DNA of 64,000 nucleotides from Helicobacter sp. TUL (GTDB lineage Bacteria; Campylobacterota; Campylobacteria; Campylobacterales; Helicobacteraceae): NCBI RefSeq assembly GCF_002287135.1, contig NZ_NESU01000006.1, positions 1 to 64,000 of the forward strand, read 5' to 3'. Shown piece by piece: positions 24,156 to 33,758 of this stretch (position 1 is its first letter; each line of letters starts with the position of its first letter). The notes under the pieces were generated by a model. It saw only the letters and a program-made list of their open reading frames with translations, ran no database searches and was not told where the DNA came from. The position numbers and the translations under genes were made by a program.

Positions 24156-25229
24156 GTGAAATATATGAAGGGAATTTATTTTTTTTGGTTGGTATTTTGC
24201 GTTACATTGTATTGGATTTACTATCTTTATAATGCTTTTTTGATGAATCTCTTGGTTGCGCTTTTGCTTTGTATGGCGACATTTGGACTAAAAAATATAC
24301 TTTTGAAATATCTTAAATACGAAGTGTTGGCGGCATTTTTTAGCACCGTGATTTTGGTGTTAATCTTGATTGTGCCTGTTGTATTTGTATTTAATTCCCT
24401 CATCGCACTCATACAAGGCGCAGATTTGGCAGGGTTTAATACTATCATCGATACACTGAAAAATGAGCTTTTAGAATGGAGTAGTGCTATACCGGAGTTG
24501 CAACCACGCCTTAAGGACGCACTAAGTAAAATTTCTGGTTCTGAAATTTTTTCATATATCTTAAATTTTAGCTCGATTGTAGGGAGAAGAAGTTTAGAGT
24601 TCATCATTGATACGGGCTTTATTGTAGTATTTTTGTTTTTCTTTTATTTTTATGGGGTGCGTTTATATAATTACATACTTTCGCTCATTCCATTTGAAAA
24701 ACAGCAAGTGCAAAGCATTTTTGATGAAGTGCTTGGTGTGCTAAAAGTTGTATGTTACACATCGGTTTTAAATGTCGTTTTGCAAGGTGTTAGTTTTGGG
24801 ATAGCAATTGCATTTTTTGGCTACGATGGTCTTTTCTTTGGAGTTTTGTATGGATTTTGTTCGCTTATTCCAGTTGTAGGTGGGACATTGGTTTGGCTTC
24901 CACTTGCTTGTTATGAGTTGTATTTGGGTGAATATAATGTTGCGCTATTTATCGCACTTTATAGTATGATTTTTATCGCTTTTGTTATTGATAATCTTAT
25001 CAAGCCACTTATTATTAAAGTTATGACAACAAAAATTTTAAAAACTTCTTTGCAAATCAATGAAATGCTCATTTTCTTTGCGATTTTGGCAGGTTTGAGT
25101 GCATTTGGATTTTGGGGTATTGTGTTGGGACCAATCATTACGGCATTGTTTATCGCACTTTTGCGTGTGTATAAAAAGATAATTTTTCCATTTAGAGAAG
25201 ATTTTAAGCATTATGCTATGAAAAATTAA
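24156..25229 (+). CDS. AI-2E family transporter (TqsA/YdiK/PerM-like)
   Basis: A 357-residue membrane protein of about eight helices in the usual layout of the family: two or three at the N-terminus, a soluble insert at about 85-145 (LIQGADLAGF...LSKISGSE), and the C-terminal group with FGVLYGFCSLIPVVGGTLVWLP and VLGPIITALFIALLRVYKK. The motif SLIPVVGG is typical. Members are variously linked to autoinducer-2 export or to ion antiport; the substrate here is unknown. GTG 24156 or ATG 24165 could be the start. Confidence 0.85.
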   Translation: MKYMKGIYFFWLVFCVTLYWIYYLYNAFLMNLLVALLLCMATFGLKNILLKYLKYEVLAAFFSTVILVLILIVPVVFVFNSLIALIQGADLAGFNTIIDTLKNELLEWSSAIPELQPRLKDALSKISGSEIFSYILNFSSIVGRRSLEFIIDTGFIVVFLFFFYFYGVRLYNYILSLIPFEKQQVQSIFDEVLGVLKVVCYTSVLNVVLQGVSFGIAIAFFGYDGLFFGVLYGFCSLIPVVGGTLVWLPLACYELYLGEYNVALFIALYSMIFIAFVIDNLIKPLIIKVMTTKILKTSLQINEMLIFFAILAGLSAFGFWGIVLGPIITALFIALLRVYKKIIFPFREDFKHYAMKN

Positions 25230-25241
25230 GCATTTCTAACT

Positions 25242-25247
25242 TACAAT
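25242..25247 (+). promoter_or_regulatory. Probable -10 box of rpsA
   Basis: TACAAT in CTTACAATACAAG about 36 bp before the rpsA start, in the 53-bp gap after the transporter gene. AAAGAAGG is the ribosome site. Confidence 0.35.
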
Positions 25248-25282
25248 ACAAGAATAAAAAATAGAAAGAAGGGTGTTTTGGA

Positions 25283-26947
25283 ATGAGAGTGAATCTTGAC
25301 AATATGGACTTTGGCGAAGAGGAAAATTTCGCACAACTCTTAGATGCAAGTGAGAGAAATAGCACAAGTGGTAGCTTGCAAATAGGAAAAATTATACAAA
25401 TAGATCAAGATAGAGATTTAGCGATGATAGCGTTGCCTTATAGCAAGTCCGAGAGTATGCTCTCTTTGGGTGAGATTAGAGATGAAGAGGGCAAGCTTCT
25501 TTTTAGCGTAGGTGATGAGATTGAGCTTTATGCGAGCGGAAGTGATAATCGACCAAATGTTTCTTATACAAGAGCGCAAAGAGAGAAAAAGATTCGACAA
25601 AAAATTGAGGAATTACAAGGGAATTTCCAAGATAAGATTATTGACGCCAAGGTTATTAGAAAAAATAAGGGTGGTTATGTGATGGATTATGATGGCGTTG
25701 ATGTTTTCTTGCCACGCCGAGAATCTGCTTTCAAAGAGGGTCTGAAAGTAGAGGGTAAAACCTATAAGGTTGCTATCACGCATATTAATCCCCAAGAAAA
25801 TACCATTATTGTTTCTCGCAAGAGATTTTTTGACATTGATAAAAGCACAAGAAAGGAAGTTGTGGAAAAAATCCTTGCTGGTAATGGAATCTATGATGCC
25901 GTAGTCAAAAAAGTTACGACATTTGGAATCTTTACGGATATCGATGGTGTTGAGGGACTTGTCCATCATACAGAGATTAGTCACAGAGGTATGGTAAATC
26001 CACAAAAAAACTTTAAGGTTGGAGATCATATAAAAGTAAAAGTTTTAGGCTATGATGAGCAAAAACACAGATTATCTCTGTCTATCAAGGCACTTAGTGA
26101 AGATCCATGGAAAGAGGTAGAAAAAGAGCTAGAAGTGGGTTATACTATCAAGGTGATAGTGAGCAATATCGAGGAATATGGCGCATTTGTGGATTTGGGG
26201 AATGACATAGAGGGCTTTTTGCATATTTCAGAGATTTCTTGGGACAAAAATATCAAACACCCTAATGACTATCTGCAAGTAGGTCAAGAGCTTGATGTAG
26301 AGATTATAGAGATTGATAGTAAAAATCGCCGTTTACGTGTTTCGCTCAAAAAATTGACACATAAACCTTTTGTAGCTTTTACCAAAACACATAAAGAAGG
26401 CGATGTGCTGAAAGGTAAAGTCGTTACGCTTACGGATTTTGGCGCTTTTGTGAATCTTGGTGCTGTTGATGGATTGTTGCATAATGAAGATATCGCGTGG
26501 GATCGAGGCGTGAAATGCAAAGATGTCTTTAAGGTTGGCGATGAAGTAGAAGTTAAGATTCTTAAAATTGACACACAAAATGAGCGCATTTCATTAAGTA
26601 AAAAACTTTTAAGCGATTCACCAGCAGCAGGTTTTGCCAAGATACATCATGTAGATGAAATTATTGAGGGTGTGATTTCAGAAATGAAAGACTTTGGAAT
26701 CTTTATCAAAGTAGATAATTATGAAGTGCTCATCAAAAATGAGGATATTCCTCAAGATATGAAAGAAAGTCTAAAAGTTGGAGATAGCGTGAAATGTGTA
26801 GTCTTTTCTATCGATGAGAGAGCTAATAGAATCCGTGCTTCTATTAGACGCCTACAAAAACAACAAGAAAAAGAGAGCCTGCGTGCCTTTAATGAAGCAA
26901 GTGAGCAGAGAATGACGCTAGGAGATAAGGTTAAAAATCGTATCTAA
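25283..26947 (+). CDS. rpsA: 30S ribosomal protein S1
   Basis: A 554-residue S1, the usual length, made of six S1 RNA-binding units (about 35-100, 115-180, 195-265, 280-352, 365-435 and 450-520). Characteristic strands are seen, for example TFGIFTDIDGVEGLVHHTEIS, EYGAFVDLGNDIEGFLHISEIS and DFGAFVNLGAVDGLLHNEDI. S1 brings mRNA to the 30S subunit. The C-terminus is a charged helix. The order rpsA-single-TM protein-serA equals HP0399-HP0398-HP0397 in H. pylori. Confidence 0.95.
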   Translation: MRVNLDNMDFGEEENFAQLLDASERNSTSGSLQIGKIIQIDQDRDLAMIALPYSKSESMLSLGEIRDEEGKLLFSVGDEIELYASGSDNRPNVSYTRAQREKKIRQKIEELQGNFQDKIIDAKVIRKNKGGYVMDYDGVDVFLPRRESAFKEGLKVEGKTYKVAITHINPQENTIIVSRKRFFDIDKSTRKEVVEKILAGNGIYDAVVKKVTTFGIFTDIDGVEGLVHHTEISHRGMVNPQKNFKVGDHIKVKVLGYDEQKHRLSLSIKALSEDPWKEVEKELEVGYTIKVIVSNIEEYGAFVDLGNDIEGFLHISEISWDKNIKHPNDYLQVGQELDVEIIEIDSKNRRLRVSLKKLTHKPFVAFTKTHKEGDVLKGKVVTLTDFGAFVNLGAVDGLLHNEDIAWDRGVKCKDVFKVGDEVEVKILKIDTQNERISLSKKLLSDSPAAGFAKIHHVDEIIEGVISEMKDFGIFIKVDNYEVLIKNEDIPQDMKESLKVGDSVKCVVFSIDERANRIRASIRRLQKQQEKESLRAFNEASEQRMTLGDKVKNRI

Positions 26948-26961
26948 AGGAATAGGGAGCT

Positions 26962-27426
26962 ATGAAAAAACTCCTTGTAGTATTTGCTTTTATCGTTATT
27001 GTTGGGATATTGGTGTTTGTGGCGTTGAGGGTTTTAAAGAGCGGAGATCTTTCACAAACATCCTTTAGTGTCCCTAGTGCGGTAGAAAGTATGCAAACTG
27101 CAGAGATTAGGCAAGATGATATGTGGCTTAGAGATCTTTCCACATCATCAAGTGATACGTTTCAGTATCCTACAACAGAACTTTTTGTTAAATTTGATTT
27201 TAGAAAAGATACTCGTGATAATGTTGTTCATAGCATTGAAATTAAAGATTTAGATGAGTATAAATATTTTTGTATTGCGCAAGTTTTAAAACAAAATAAA
27301 CTTGAAAGCACATATTACAAAAGTGGCGAGGTGTTGCGTCTTATGGTGTTTATTGATGATGAATTAATATTGCAAAAATTTCTCCAAGATTTGCAATACT
27401 ATAGAATCCAATATACTCTTAACTAA
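26962..27426 (+). CDS. Single-TM protein of unknown function (HP0398-like)
   Basis: A 154-residue protein with one N-terminal hydrophobic helix (LLVVFAFIVIVGILVFVALRVL, residues 3-24) preceded by two lysines, so either an uncleaved anchor or a signal. The remainder is soluble: a Ser/Asp-rich spacer followed by an alpha/beta part with VVHSIEIKDLDEYKYFCIAQVL. No family function known to me. It is kept between rpsA and serA in Helicobacter, and the palindrome at 27428 follows its stop. Confidence 0.75.
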   Translation: MKKLLVVFAFIVIVGILVFVALRVLKSGDLSQTSFSVPSAVESMQTAEIRQDDMWLRDLSTSSSDTFQYPTTELFVKFDFRKDTRDNVVHSIEIKDLDEYKYFCIAQVLKQNKLESTYYKSGEVLRLMVFIDDELILQKFLQDLQYYRIQYTLN

Positions 27427-27427
27427 G

Positions 27428-27443
27428 GTTATTATATAATAAC
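27428..27443. promoter_or_regulatory. 16-bp perfect palindrome before serA (terminator and/or -10 box)
   Basis: GTTATTAT directly followed by its complement ATAATAAC. It begins 1 bp after the stop of the HP0398-like gene and is followed by a T-rich stretch (GCAATTTTTCTTTT), which fits a weak terminator. It also contains TATAAT at a good distance (about 30 bp) from the serA start, which fits a promoter or an operator over it. Confidence 0.45.
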
Positions 27444-27469
27444 GCAATTTTTCTTTTAAGGAGTGTGAG

Positions 27470-29050
27470 ATGGCTTTAAAGATTGTGGTATGTGATCATA
27501 TTCATCAGAGTGGCTTAGATTTATTGCAAGCCCAAAATGATATAACATTTGAGAATCTAGCGTCTTTACCAAAAGATGTATTGCGCCAATCTCTTGGTGA
27601 TGCGGATGTGGTGATTACACGAAGCTCAACCGATGTTGATGAAGCTTTTTTGGATCATGCACCAAACCTAAAGAGCATAGTGCGCGCGGGTGTTGGTGTT
27701 GATAATGTTGATATTCCAGCTTGTAGCAAAAAAGGTGTTGTTGTGATGAATGTCCCTACTGCCAATACTATTGCGGCAGTTGAACTTACAATGACGCATC
27801 TTATGAGTAGTGTGAGAAATTTTCCCGGAGCAAACCAACAATTAAAGCATGATCGTAAATGGAAGCGTGAGGATTGGTATGGCACGGAGCTTAAAGACAA
27901 GACACTAGGGATTATTGGTTTTGGTAACATAGGAAGCAGGGTAGGCAAGAGAGCCAAGGCATTTGAGATGGATGTCATTACTTATGATCCTTATATTGAT
28001 GCGTCTAAGGCAATTGATGCAGGGGTGCGCTATACGACAAATTTTGAGGATATTTTGCAATGTGATATTATCACCATTCACACTCCCAAAAATAACGAAA
28101 CAAAAAATATGATTACTGCCAAAGAAATTGCTAAAATGAAAGATGGCGTGATTCTTATAAATTGTGCGCGTGGTGGGTTGTATAACGAAGATGATTTGTA
28201 TAATGGATTACAAAGTGGCAAGATTCGCTGGGCTGGTATTGATGTATTTAATAAGGAGCCAGCGACTGATAATAAACTCCTTGATCTTCCAAATGTGTAT
28301 GTAACGCCGCATATAGGTGCTAACACCTTAGAATCTCAAGAAAAAATTGCTATAGAGGCTGCCCAAGCTGCCATAGAATCTGCGCGAGGATCTAGCTATC
28401 CTAATGCGCTAAACCTTCCTATAAAAGAGGTAGATTTACCGCTAAGCATTAAGCCATATCTTGAACTTACACAAAAATTGTCTTTTATTTGCGCACAAGC
28501 CAATAAGGGTGTCTTTAAGTCGCTAGAAATCACTGCTTATGGTGAGGTGAGTGGGTATGGAGATTCACTAAAAACCTTTGCGTTAGTTGGTGCATTAAGT
28601 GCGAGTTTGGGAGATCACATTAATTATGTGAATGCGCCATTTGTCGCTCAAGAGAGAGGCTTAGATGTGAAGTTTGTAGGACAAGAACTCTCTTATACAT
28701 ACAAAAACCATATAAAAATCACACTTAACACACAACAAGATACTTTTAGTATCGAAGGTGCTGTGTTTGAAGATAAGTATTTGCGTATTACGACTATTAA
28801 TGGCTTTGTGCTTGATATTGAACCAAGAGGCAAAATGATATTCTTTAGAAATACGGATGTGCCTGGTGTGATTGGTATGGTGGGAAATACGCTAGCCAAG
28901 CATAAAATTAATATTGCAGATTTTCGTTTAGCACGCAAGGATAAAGAAGCTTTGGCAGTGGTAGTTGTAGATGATGATGTGTCTCAAGAAGTCTTGCGCG
29001 AACTAGAATCTATTCCTGCTTGTTTGGCATTGAAATATGTTGTGGTTTAA
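27470..29050 (+). CDS. serA: D-3-phosphoglycerate dehydrogenase
   Basis: A 526-residue long-form SerA, the first enzyme of serine synthesis, oxidising 3-phosphoglycerate with NAD. Visible parts are the substrate domain with RAGVGVDNVD, the NAD-binding motif LGIIGFGNIGSRVG at about 144-157, the catalytic Arg in INCARGGLYNE, Glu in FNKEPA and His in TPHIGANT (about residue 281), then an intervening domain and a C-terminal ACT domain (NTDVPGVIGMVGNTLAKHKINIADF) for serine feedback. AAGGAG lies 7 nt before ATG. Confidence 0.96.
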   Translation: MALKIVVCDHIHQSGLDLLQAQNDITFENLASLPKDVLRQSLGDADVVITRSSTDVDEAFLDHAPNLKSIVRAGVGVDNVDIPACSKKGVVVMNVPTANTIAAVELTMTHLMSSVRNFPGANQQLKHDRKWKREDWYGTELKDKTLGIIGFGNIGSRVGKRAKAFEMDVITYDPYIDASKAIDAGVRYTTNFEDILQCDIITIHTPKNNETKNMITAKEIAKMKDGVILINCARGGLYNEDDLYNGLQSGKIRWAGIDVFNKEPATDNKLLDLPNVYVTPHIGANTLESQEKIAIEAAQAAIESARGSSYPNALNLPIKEVDLPLSIKPYLELTQKLSFICAQANKGVFKSLEITAYGEVSGYGDSLKTFALVGALSASLGDHINYVNAPFVAQERGLDVKFVGQELSYTYKNHIKITLNTQQDTFSIEGAVFEDKYLRITTINGFVLDIEPRGKMIFFRNTDVPGVIGMVGNTLAKHKINIADFRLARKDKEALAVVVVDDDVSQEVLRELESIPACLALKYVVV

Positions 29051-29062
29051 GGTCAATACCAT

Positions 29063-30409
29063 ATGAATACACAAAATCAGTATATCCACGACATTACCAA
29101 GCATAGCTTTAGGGAAGTTTTTGCTACCTTTATCAAGGCAGAATCTTTTAGTGGGATTTTGTTGTTTTTTTGCGCTGTATGCGCAATGGTAGTTGCAAAT
29201 TCTCCATTATCAGAGTGGTATTTTTGGCTATGGCATGAGAATCTAGGCTTTAGTTTTGGTACACATTTTTATGGCTTTAGGATTCATGATTGGATCAATG
29301 ATGTGCTCATGGCGATATTCTTTCTTATGGTTGGTTTGGAGATTAAGCGTGAAGTGCTTTTTGGGGATCTATCAGGATTTAAAAAAGCAGCATTTCCAGT
29401 CATAGGTGCGTTAGGTGGTATGGTGGTGCCAGCTTGTATATATTTTGCCCTTAATGTTGGCACTGCTTCGTGGCATGGATTTGGTATCCCTATGGCGACA
29501 GATATTGCGTTTGCGCTTGGTGTTATCTTGCTTTTGGGTAAGCGTGTTCCAATGGCTTTAAAAGTATTTTTAGTAACACTTGCGGTTGCAGATGATTTGG
29601 GAGCTATCGTGGTGATTGCAACTGCATATCCTTCACCAGAGGGATTGCATTTGAGTTGGTTGCTTGGGGCTGTGTGTGTTATAGGGATATTAATTGCGCT
29701 TAGCAAAACAGGTGTGCGCCACCTTGGAATCTACCTTGCTGTTGGTGTGGTATTATGGTTTTGTGTGCATCATAGTGGCATTCATGCGACCATTGCCGCA
29801 GTTGCCTTGGCATTTTGTATTCCCATTCAGCCAAAGATTCAGAGCAAAGATTTTATTACATTGCTTGAGGCATTGCCGCAGAATTTTAAAAATCTTGATG
29901 TAAATCATCGCACAAACGCATTGCTTACAAATGAACAGGTGCATCTTGTAAGCACTTTGGCAAAAGATTCGCTTGATGTTCAAAACCCACTTTTGCGTTT
30001 AGAACATGCCTTGCAACCAATTTGTGCCTACATCATTATGCCGCTTTTTGCATTTGCCAATGCCGGTGTGGATATACGCGGTGAGATACATATGAATATC
30101 GATCACATTATGCTTGGCGTATTTTTGGGGCTTGTTGTTGGGAAACCGCTAGGGATATTGCTTTTTACCTTTGTGTGTGAAAAGCTCGGTATCGCAGCAA
30201 GACCTCAAGGCGTGAGTTGGGGGCATATTTTTGGTGCAGGTATGCTAGGGGGCATAGGTTTTACGATGTCTATTTTTGTCTCTAATTTAGCATTTGAGAG
30301 TGCGCAATCCCAAGATGTCGCAAAAATTTCTATTTTGCTTGCTTCAAGCGTAGCGGGAATTTTGGGGGCGACTTTTTTGGGATTTGTGAAGCGTCAGGCT
30401 AATACTTAG
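29063..30409 (+). CDS. nhaA: Na+/H+ antiporter NhaA
   Basis: A 448-residue inner-membrane antiporter exchanging sodium for protons. The paired aspartates for ion binding are in LAVADDLGAIVVIATAY, and the preceding ATDIAFALGVILLLG segment is conserved as well. A polar insert of about 55 residues in the second half (QPKIQSKDF to LLRLEHAL) makes it longer than E. coli NhaA (388), as is usual in Helicobacter. ATG 29063 lies 13 bp after serA; yajC-secDF follow, as HP1552-HP1549 do in H. pylori. Confidence 0.95.
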   Translation: MNTQNQYIHDITKHSFREVFATFIKAESFSGILLFFCAVCAMVVANSPLSEWYFWLWHENLGFSFGTHFYGFRIHDWINDVLMAIFFLMVGLEIKREVLFGDLSGFKKAAFPVIGALGGMVVPACIYFALNVGTASWHGFGIPMATDIAFALGVILLLGKRVPMALKVFLVTLAVADDLGAIVVIATAYPSPEGLHLSWLLGAVCVIGILIALSKTGVRHLGIYLAVGVVLWFCVHHSGIHATIAAVALAFCIPIQPKIQSKDFITLLEALPQNFKNLDVNHRTNALLTNEQVHLVSTLAKDSLDVQNPLLRLEHALQPICAYIIMPLFAFANAGVDIRGEIHMNIDHIMLGVFLGLVVGKPLGILLFTFVCEKLGIAARPQGVSWGHIFGAGMLGGIGFTMSIFVSNLAFESAQSQDVAKISILLASSVAGILGATFLGFVKRQANT

Positions 30410-30423
30410 TTACAAAGCCCAAG

Positions 30424-30429
30424 TATAAT
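30424..30429 (+). promoter_or_regulatory. Probable -10 box of yajC-secDF
   Basis: TATAAT in AAGTATAATTC lies 31 bp before the yajC start codon in a 51-bp gap. A ribosome site AAAGGA follows. Confidence 0.4.
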
Positions 30430-30460
30430 TCAAAATTTAAATTCTACATAAAGGATAGTC

Positions 30461-30775
30461 ATGGAACAACAAGGACAAATAGCACAACAAGCAGGCGGTT
30501 TACAAGATACACTCATAGGATTGGCGCCAATTTTATTTTTTATTGCGCTGATTTATCTTCTTATTATTCGCCCACAAAATTCAAGACGCAAAAAACACCA
30601 AGATATGATTACTAATCTTAAAAAAGGAGATAAGATTATCACAACGGGTGGTTTAATAGTCGAGGTGGTTAAGCCAGAGGAGAATTTCTTTAGCGTAAAA
30701 CTCAACGATGACACGATTGTAAAACTCTCTAAAGAGTTTGTTGCATACAAGCTTGATGAGCAAGAGACAAAGTAA
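30461..30775 (+). CDS. yajC: Preprotein translocase subunit YajC
   Basis: A 104-residue protein with one membrane helix at about 20-38 (LAPILFFIALIYLLIIRPQ) ending in the RPQ motif, followed by QDMITNLKKGDKIITTGGLIVEV and a short acidic/Lys tail. This is the standard YajC layout. It joins SecD and SecF in a complex that helps SecYEG. secD follows 10 bp later. Confidence 0.94.
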   Translation: MEQQGQIAQQAGGLQDTLIGLAPILFFIALIYLLIIRPQNSRRKKHQDMITNLKKGDKIITTGGLIVEVVKPEENFFSVKLNDDTIVKLSKEFVAYKLDEQETK

Positions 30776-30785
30776 AAGTTGTTAG

Positions 30786-32411
30786 ATGAAAAAGGCTTTT
30801 AATTATCGCTTATGGGTATTTATTCTTGTCGCGGTTTTGGGAGTTATTTTTAGTCTCCCATCTATTTTTGGTATCCAAGGGCGTAAGGTTACTTTGGGAT
30901 TGGATTTGCAAGGAGGACTTAATCTTTTGTTGGAGGTTAAGACCCAAGAAGCGATTAAGGCGCGTCTTTCTTCTTTGGCTTCAAGCATTGCGTATGAAAG
31001 CAATGAAAAAAAGATTTTGATAGATTCTGTAAGAATTGTAGATGATCGCATTGTGTTTGAGATGTTTGATAGAAAGGAAAAACCTCAAATAGAGCAGATT
31101 CTAGCAAAATTTAGTGGAATAAGCGTTGTAGAAGACAACAATACTTTTAGCATTACTTTCACGCAAGAAGAAATTCCAAAGATTGAAGAAGATGCACTCA
31201 ATCAAGCCATAAGCACCATTAGAAAACGCTTGGATATTTTTGGTTTGCAAGAACCAAGTGTAACTAAGCGAGGCAAGAATAATATTCTTGTGGAAGTGCC
31301 AGGTAAAAATACGCCAGAAGAAGAAGAGCGTTTGCGCAAACTTATTTCTAAGCCATCGCATTTGCAATTTATGGCAGTAGATGAGGATCGCAATGCAAGA
31401 GTGAATCTTATGAGCGAGAGTGAAGCACAAAGCTATGGCGATGTGATTTTGCCATTTGCCCAAGATCTTAATGAAGGTGAAGGTGCATTATTGCTTGTCA
31501 AAAAAGTTCCTATTTTAGATGGTTCTGCAATTTCTAGTGCTTCCCCTGCACGCGATAACAATGGCAAATATGTTGTAAATTTTACGCTCAATTCTGATGG
31601 AGCACAGCAATTTGGCAATTTTACGGCTAAAAATATAGGCAAAAGATTGGCAATCGTTCTTGATGATAAGGTATATTCCGCACCTGTGGTGCGTGCTAGA
31701 ATTAGTGATAGTGGGCAAATTAGTGGAAATTTTGATAAAAATAGTGCCGCTGATTTATCTATTACCCTTAAAAGTGGTGCTCTTCCTGCATCTATGGAAG
31801 TGATAGAAAAGCGTGGTGTGGGTCCAAGCTTGGGAGCAGATAGCATTCGTGCTTCACTTATTGCTCTTGTGAGTGGCTTTGTAATGGTAGTTATTTTTAT
31901 GGTATTGTATTACAATATAGCTGGAATCATCGCTGTGAGTGCGTTATTGGTAAATATTGTGCTGATTGTAGCGGTTATGTCCTTATTTGGTGCAACTCTT
32001 ACATTACCGGGTATGGCAGGGATCGTGCTTACCGTGGGTATGGCAGTTGATGCAAATATTATCATTAATGAGCGTATCAGGGAGGCTCTAAGACTTGGTA
32101 ATAATGTCATAAAATCTATAGAGATAGGTTATGCGAATGCTTCTCGCGCTATTTTTGATTCAAATATCACGACATTTTTGATAGCAATTTTGCTATATGC
32201 AAACGCTACAGGAGCAATACAAGGTTTTGCCATTACTCTAAGTTTGGGGATTATAGCCTCTATTCTTACTGCAATTATTGGCACACATGGTATTTATGTT
32301 GCTCTTTTACCCAAACTTGCTAAAACAAATAATACTTTTTTGTGGTTTGGTATCAAAAATGGTAGCACGGATTCAAAGCAGCCACAAAATAATCACACAA
32401 AAATAAAATAG
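30786..32411 (+). CDS. secD: Protein translocase subunit SecD
   Basis: A 541-residue membrane protein: TM1 at about 8-28, LGLDLQGGLNLLLEV (the DLQGG motif), a large periplasmic P1 region (about 35-345) with NQAISTIRKRLDIFGLQEP, and five C-terminal helices containing LPGMAGIVLTVGMAVDANIIINERIREAL, the conserved proton-path Asp segment. SecD uses the proton gradient to help late translocation. A Gln/Asn/Lys-rich tail ends the protein. secF follows 9 bp later. Confidence 0.95.
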   Translation: MKKAFNYRLWVFILVAVLGVIFSLPSIFGIQGRKVTLGLDLQGGLNLLLEVKTQEAIKARLSSLASSIAYESNEKKILIDSVRIVDDRIVFEMFDRKEKPQIEQILAKFSGISVVEDNNTFSITFTQEEIPKIEEDALNQAISTIRKRLDIFGLQEPSVTKRGKNNILVEVPGKNTPEEEERLRKLISKPSHLQFMAVDEDRNARVNLMSESEAQSYGDVILPFAQDLNEGEGALLLVKKVPILDGSAISSASPARDNNGKYVVNFTLNSDGAQQFGNFTAKNIGKRLAIVLDDKVYSAPVVRARISDSGQISGNFDKNSAADLSITLKSGALPASMEVIEKRGVGPSLGADSIRASLIALVSGFVMVVIFMVLYYNIAGIIAVSALLVNIVLIVAVMSLFGATLTLPGMAGIVLTVGMAVDANIIINERIREALRLGNNVIKSIEIGYANASRAIFDSNITTFLIAILLYANATGAIQGFAITLSLGIIASILTAIIGTHGIYVALLPKLAKTNNTFLWFGIKNGSTDSKQPQNNHTKIK

Positions 32412-32420
32412 GGGAGTGCT

Positions 32421-33395
32421 ATGGAAGTCTTTCAAACGACAAAAATTTACGACTTTACAAAATATAGCTTTTATGGGCTTATTATCTCTACTATTTTATG
32501 TTTGGGATCTATAGTCTTAATAGTCACAAAAGATTTTAAGCTTGGTATTGATTTTGCTGGTGGTAGTATCGTGCAGATTCAATATGATGCTATTTCCCAA
32601 GCGCCATTATCGCAGATTCGAGAGATTCTCTCACAACACGAAGAGTTCAAGGGCTTTCAAGTAAGCGAGTTTGGCGCACCAAATGAAGTGCTGATAAAAT
32701 TGCCTCTTGTAGAGAATCCTAAAGCTTCTACCTTACAGGTAATACAAGAGATACTTAAACCCACAGGGGAGTTTAGCATACGGCGTAATGATGAGATAGG
32801 TGCCAAGGTTGGCGATGAATTCAAATACAAAGGTATATTATCCCTTGCCCTTGCTTTTATTGCAATGATGATATATATTTCATTCCGCTATGAGTGGCGT
32901 TTTGCGTTGGCTGGAATCGTGGCATTAATGCATGATGTGATTTTGGCATCGGCTGTTGTGATTCTTGCTGATATTGATTTTAATCTTGAGGTATTGGCAG
33001 CGCTTTTGACACTAATAGGTTATTCGATCAATGATACGATTATTATTTTTGATAGAATCCGAGAACAAATGCTTGTAAAACGCGTCAATGATATGAAATA
33101 TGTTATTAATGAGGCGCTCTCACGCACACTCTCACGCACCTTGCTTACTTCGCTTACCGTGTTTTTTGTGGTTTTGACATTATATCTCTTTGGTGGTGAA
33201 ATCATTAGAGGATTTTCTTTGCCTATGCTTGCTGGTGTGATAATAGGCACATATAGCTCTATGTTTGTCGCACCACGCTTAGCTTTGGTATTTGGTTTTA
33301 ATCTCGAGGAGTATTATCAAAAAGAAATGAAAAAACTCAAAAAACAAGAGAATAAAAAACGCCTACGGGCTATGTATGAAAAAGGTGTAGTATAA
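32421..33395 (+). CDS. secF: Protein translocase subunit SecF
   Basis: A 324-residue partner of SecD with GIDFAGGSIVQIQYD (the SecF D-FxGG motif) after TM1, a short periplasmic domain, and helices 2-6 containing FRYEWRFALAGIVALMHDVILASA and GYSINDTIIIFDRIREQ. The cytoplasmic tail is Lys-rich (KEMKKLKKQENKKRLR). Ribosome site GGGGAG precedes ATG 32421. Confidence 0.95.
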   Translation: MEVFQTTKIYDFTKYSFYGLIISTILCLGSIVLIVTKDFKLGIDFAGGSIVQIQYDAISQAPLSQIREILSQHEEFKGFQVSEFGAPNEVLIKLPLVENPKASTLQVIQEILKPTGEFSIRRNDEIGAKVGDEFKYKGILSLALAFIAMMIYISFRYEWRFALAGIVALMHDVILASAVVILADIDFNLEVLAALLTLIGYSINDTIIIFDRIREQMLVKRVNDMKYVINEALSRTLSRTLLTSLTVFFVVLTLYLFGGEIIRGFSLPMLAGVIIGTYSSMFVAPRLALVFGFNLEEYYQKEMKKLKKQENKKRLRAMYEKGVV

Positions 33396-33407
33396 AAGGA
33401 GGCTTAT

Positions 33408-33749
33408 ATGAATTGGGGTAGAGTATTTTCAGTTTTTTTTAGTATGTTGGGTTTGACGCTTAGCGTGGCGTTTTTGTATGAAAATAATGTGGTGATTTTG
33501 TTTTTGGCAACTTCTGTGAATTTTGTCTGTGTGACTTTACGGATTGGGGTAAAACACTCATTATCAGCAGAGATTCTAGCGACCTTGCTTGTTGGCGTGA
33601 TGCATCTTGCGGCAGGGTTTATCATCTTGCAAGTGTTTGAATCTTTGCATTTAGCATATGCTATAGTGCTTGGTGCAGTGGTGGCAAATGCCGTATCGCT
33701 TTTATTGTTGGTGCTTGAAAGCATTAAGGATACTCAAGAAGACATATAG
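33408..33749 (+). CDS. Small membrane protein (HP1548-like)
   Basis: A 113-residue protein with four hydrophobic segments (about 4-22, 25-42, 52-72 and 80-104) and short polar ends. It follows secF by 12 bp with AAAGGAGG before its ATG, as HP1548 follows secF in H. pylori. Function unknown. It may be a late part of the yajC-secDF transcript and is followed 9 bp later by nrdB. Confidence 0.75.
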   Translation: MNWGRVFSVFFSMLGLTLSVAFLYENNVVILFLATSVNFVCVTLRIGVKHSLSAEILATLLVGVMHLAAGFIILQVFESLHLAYAIVLGAVVANAVSLLLLVLESIKDTQEDI

Positions 33750-33758
33750 GAAGTTACA

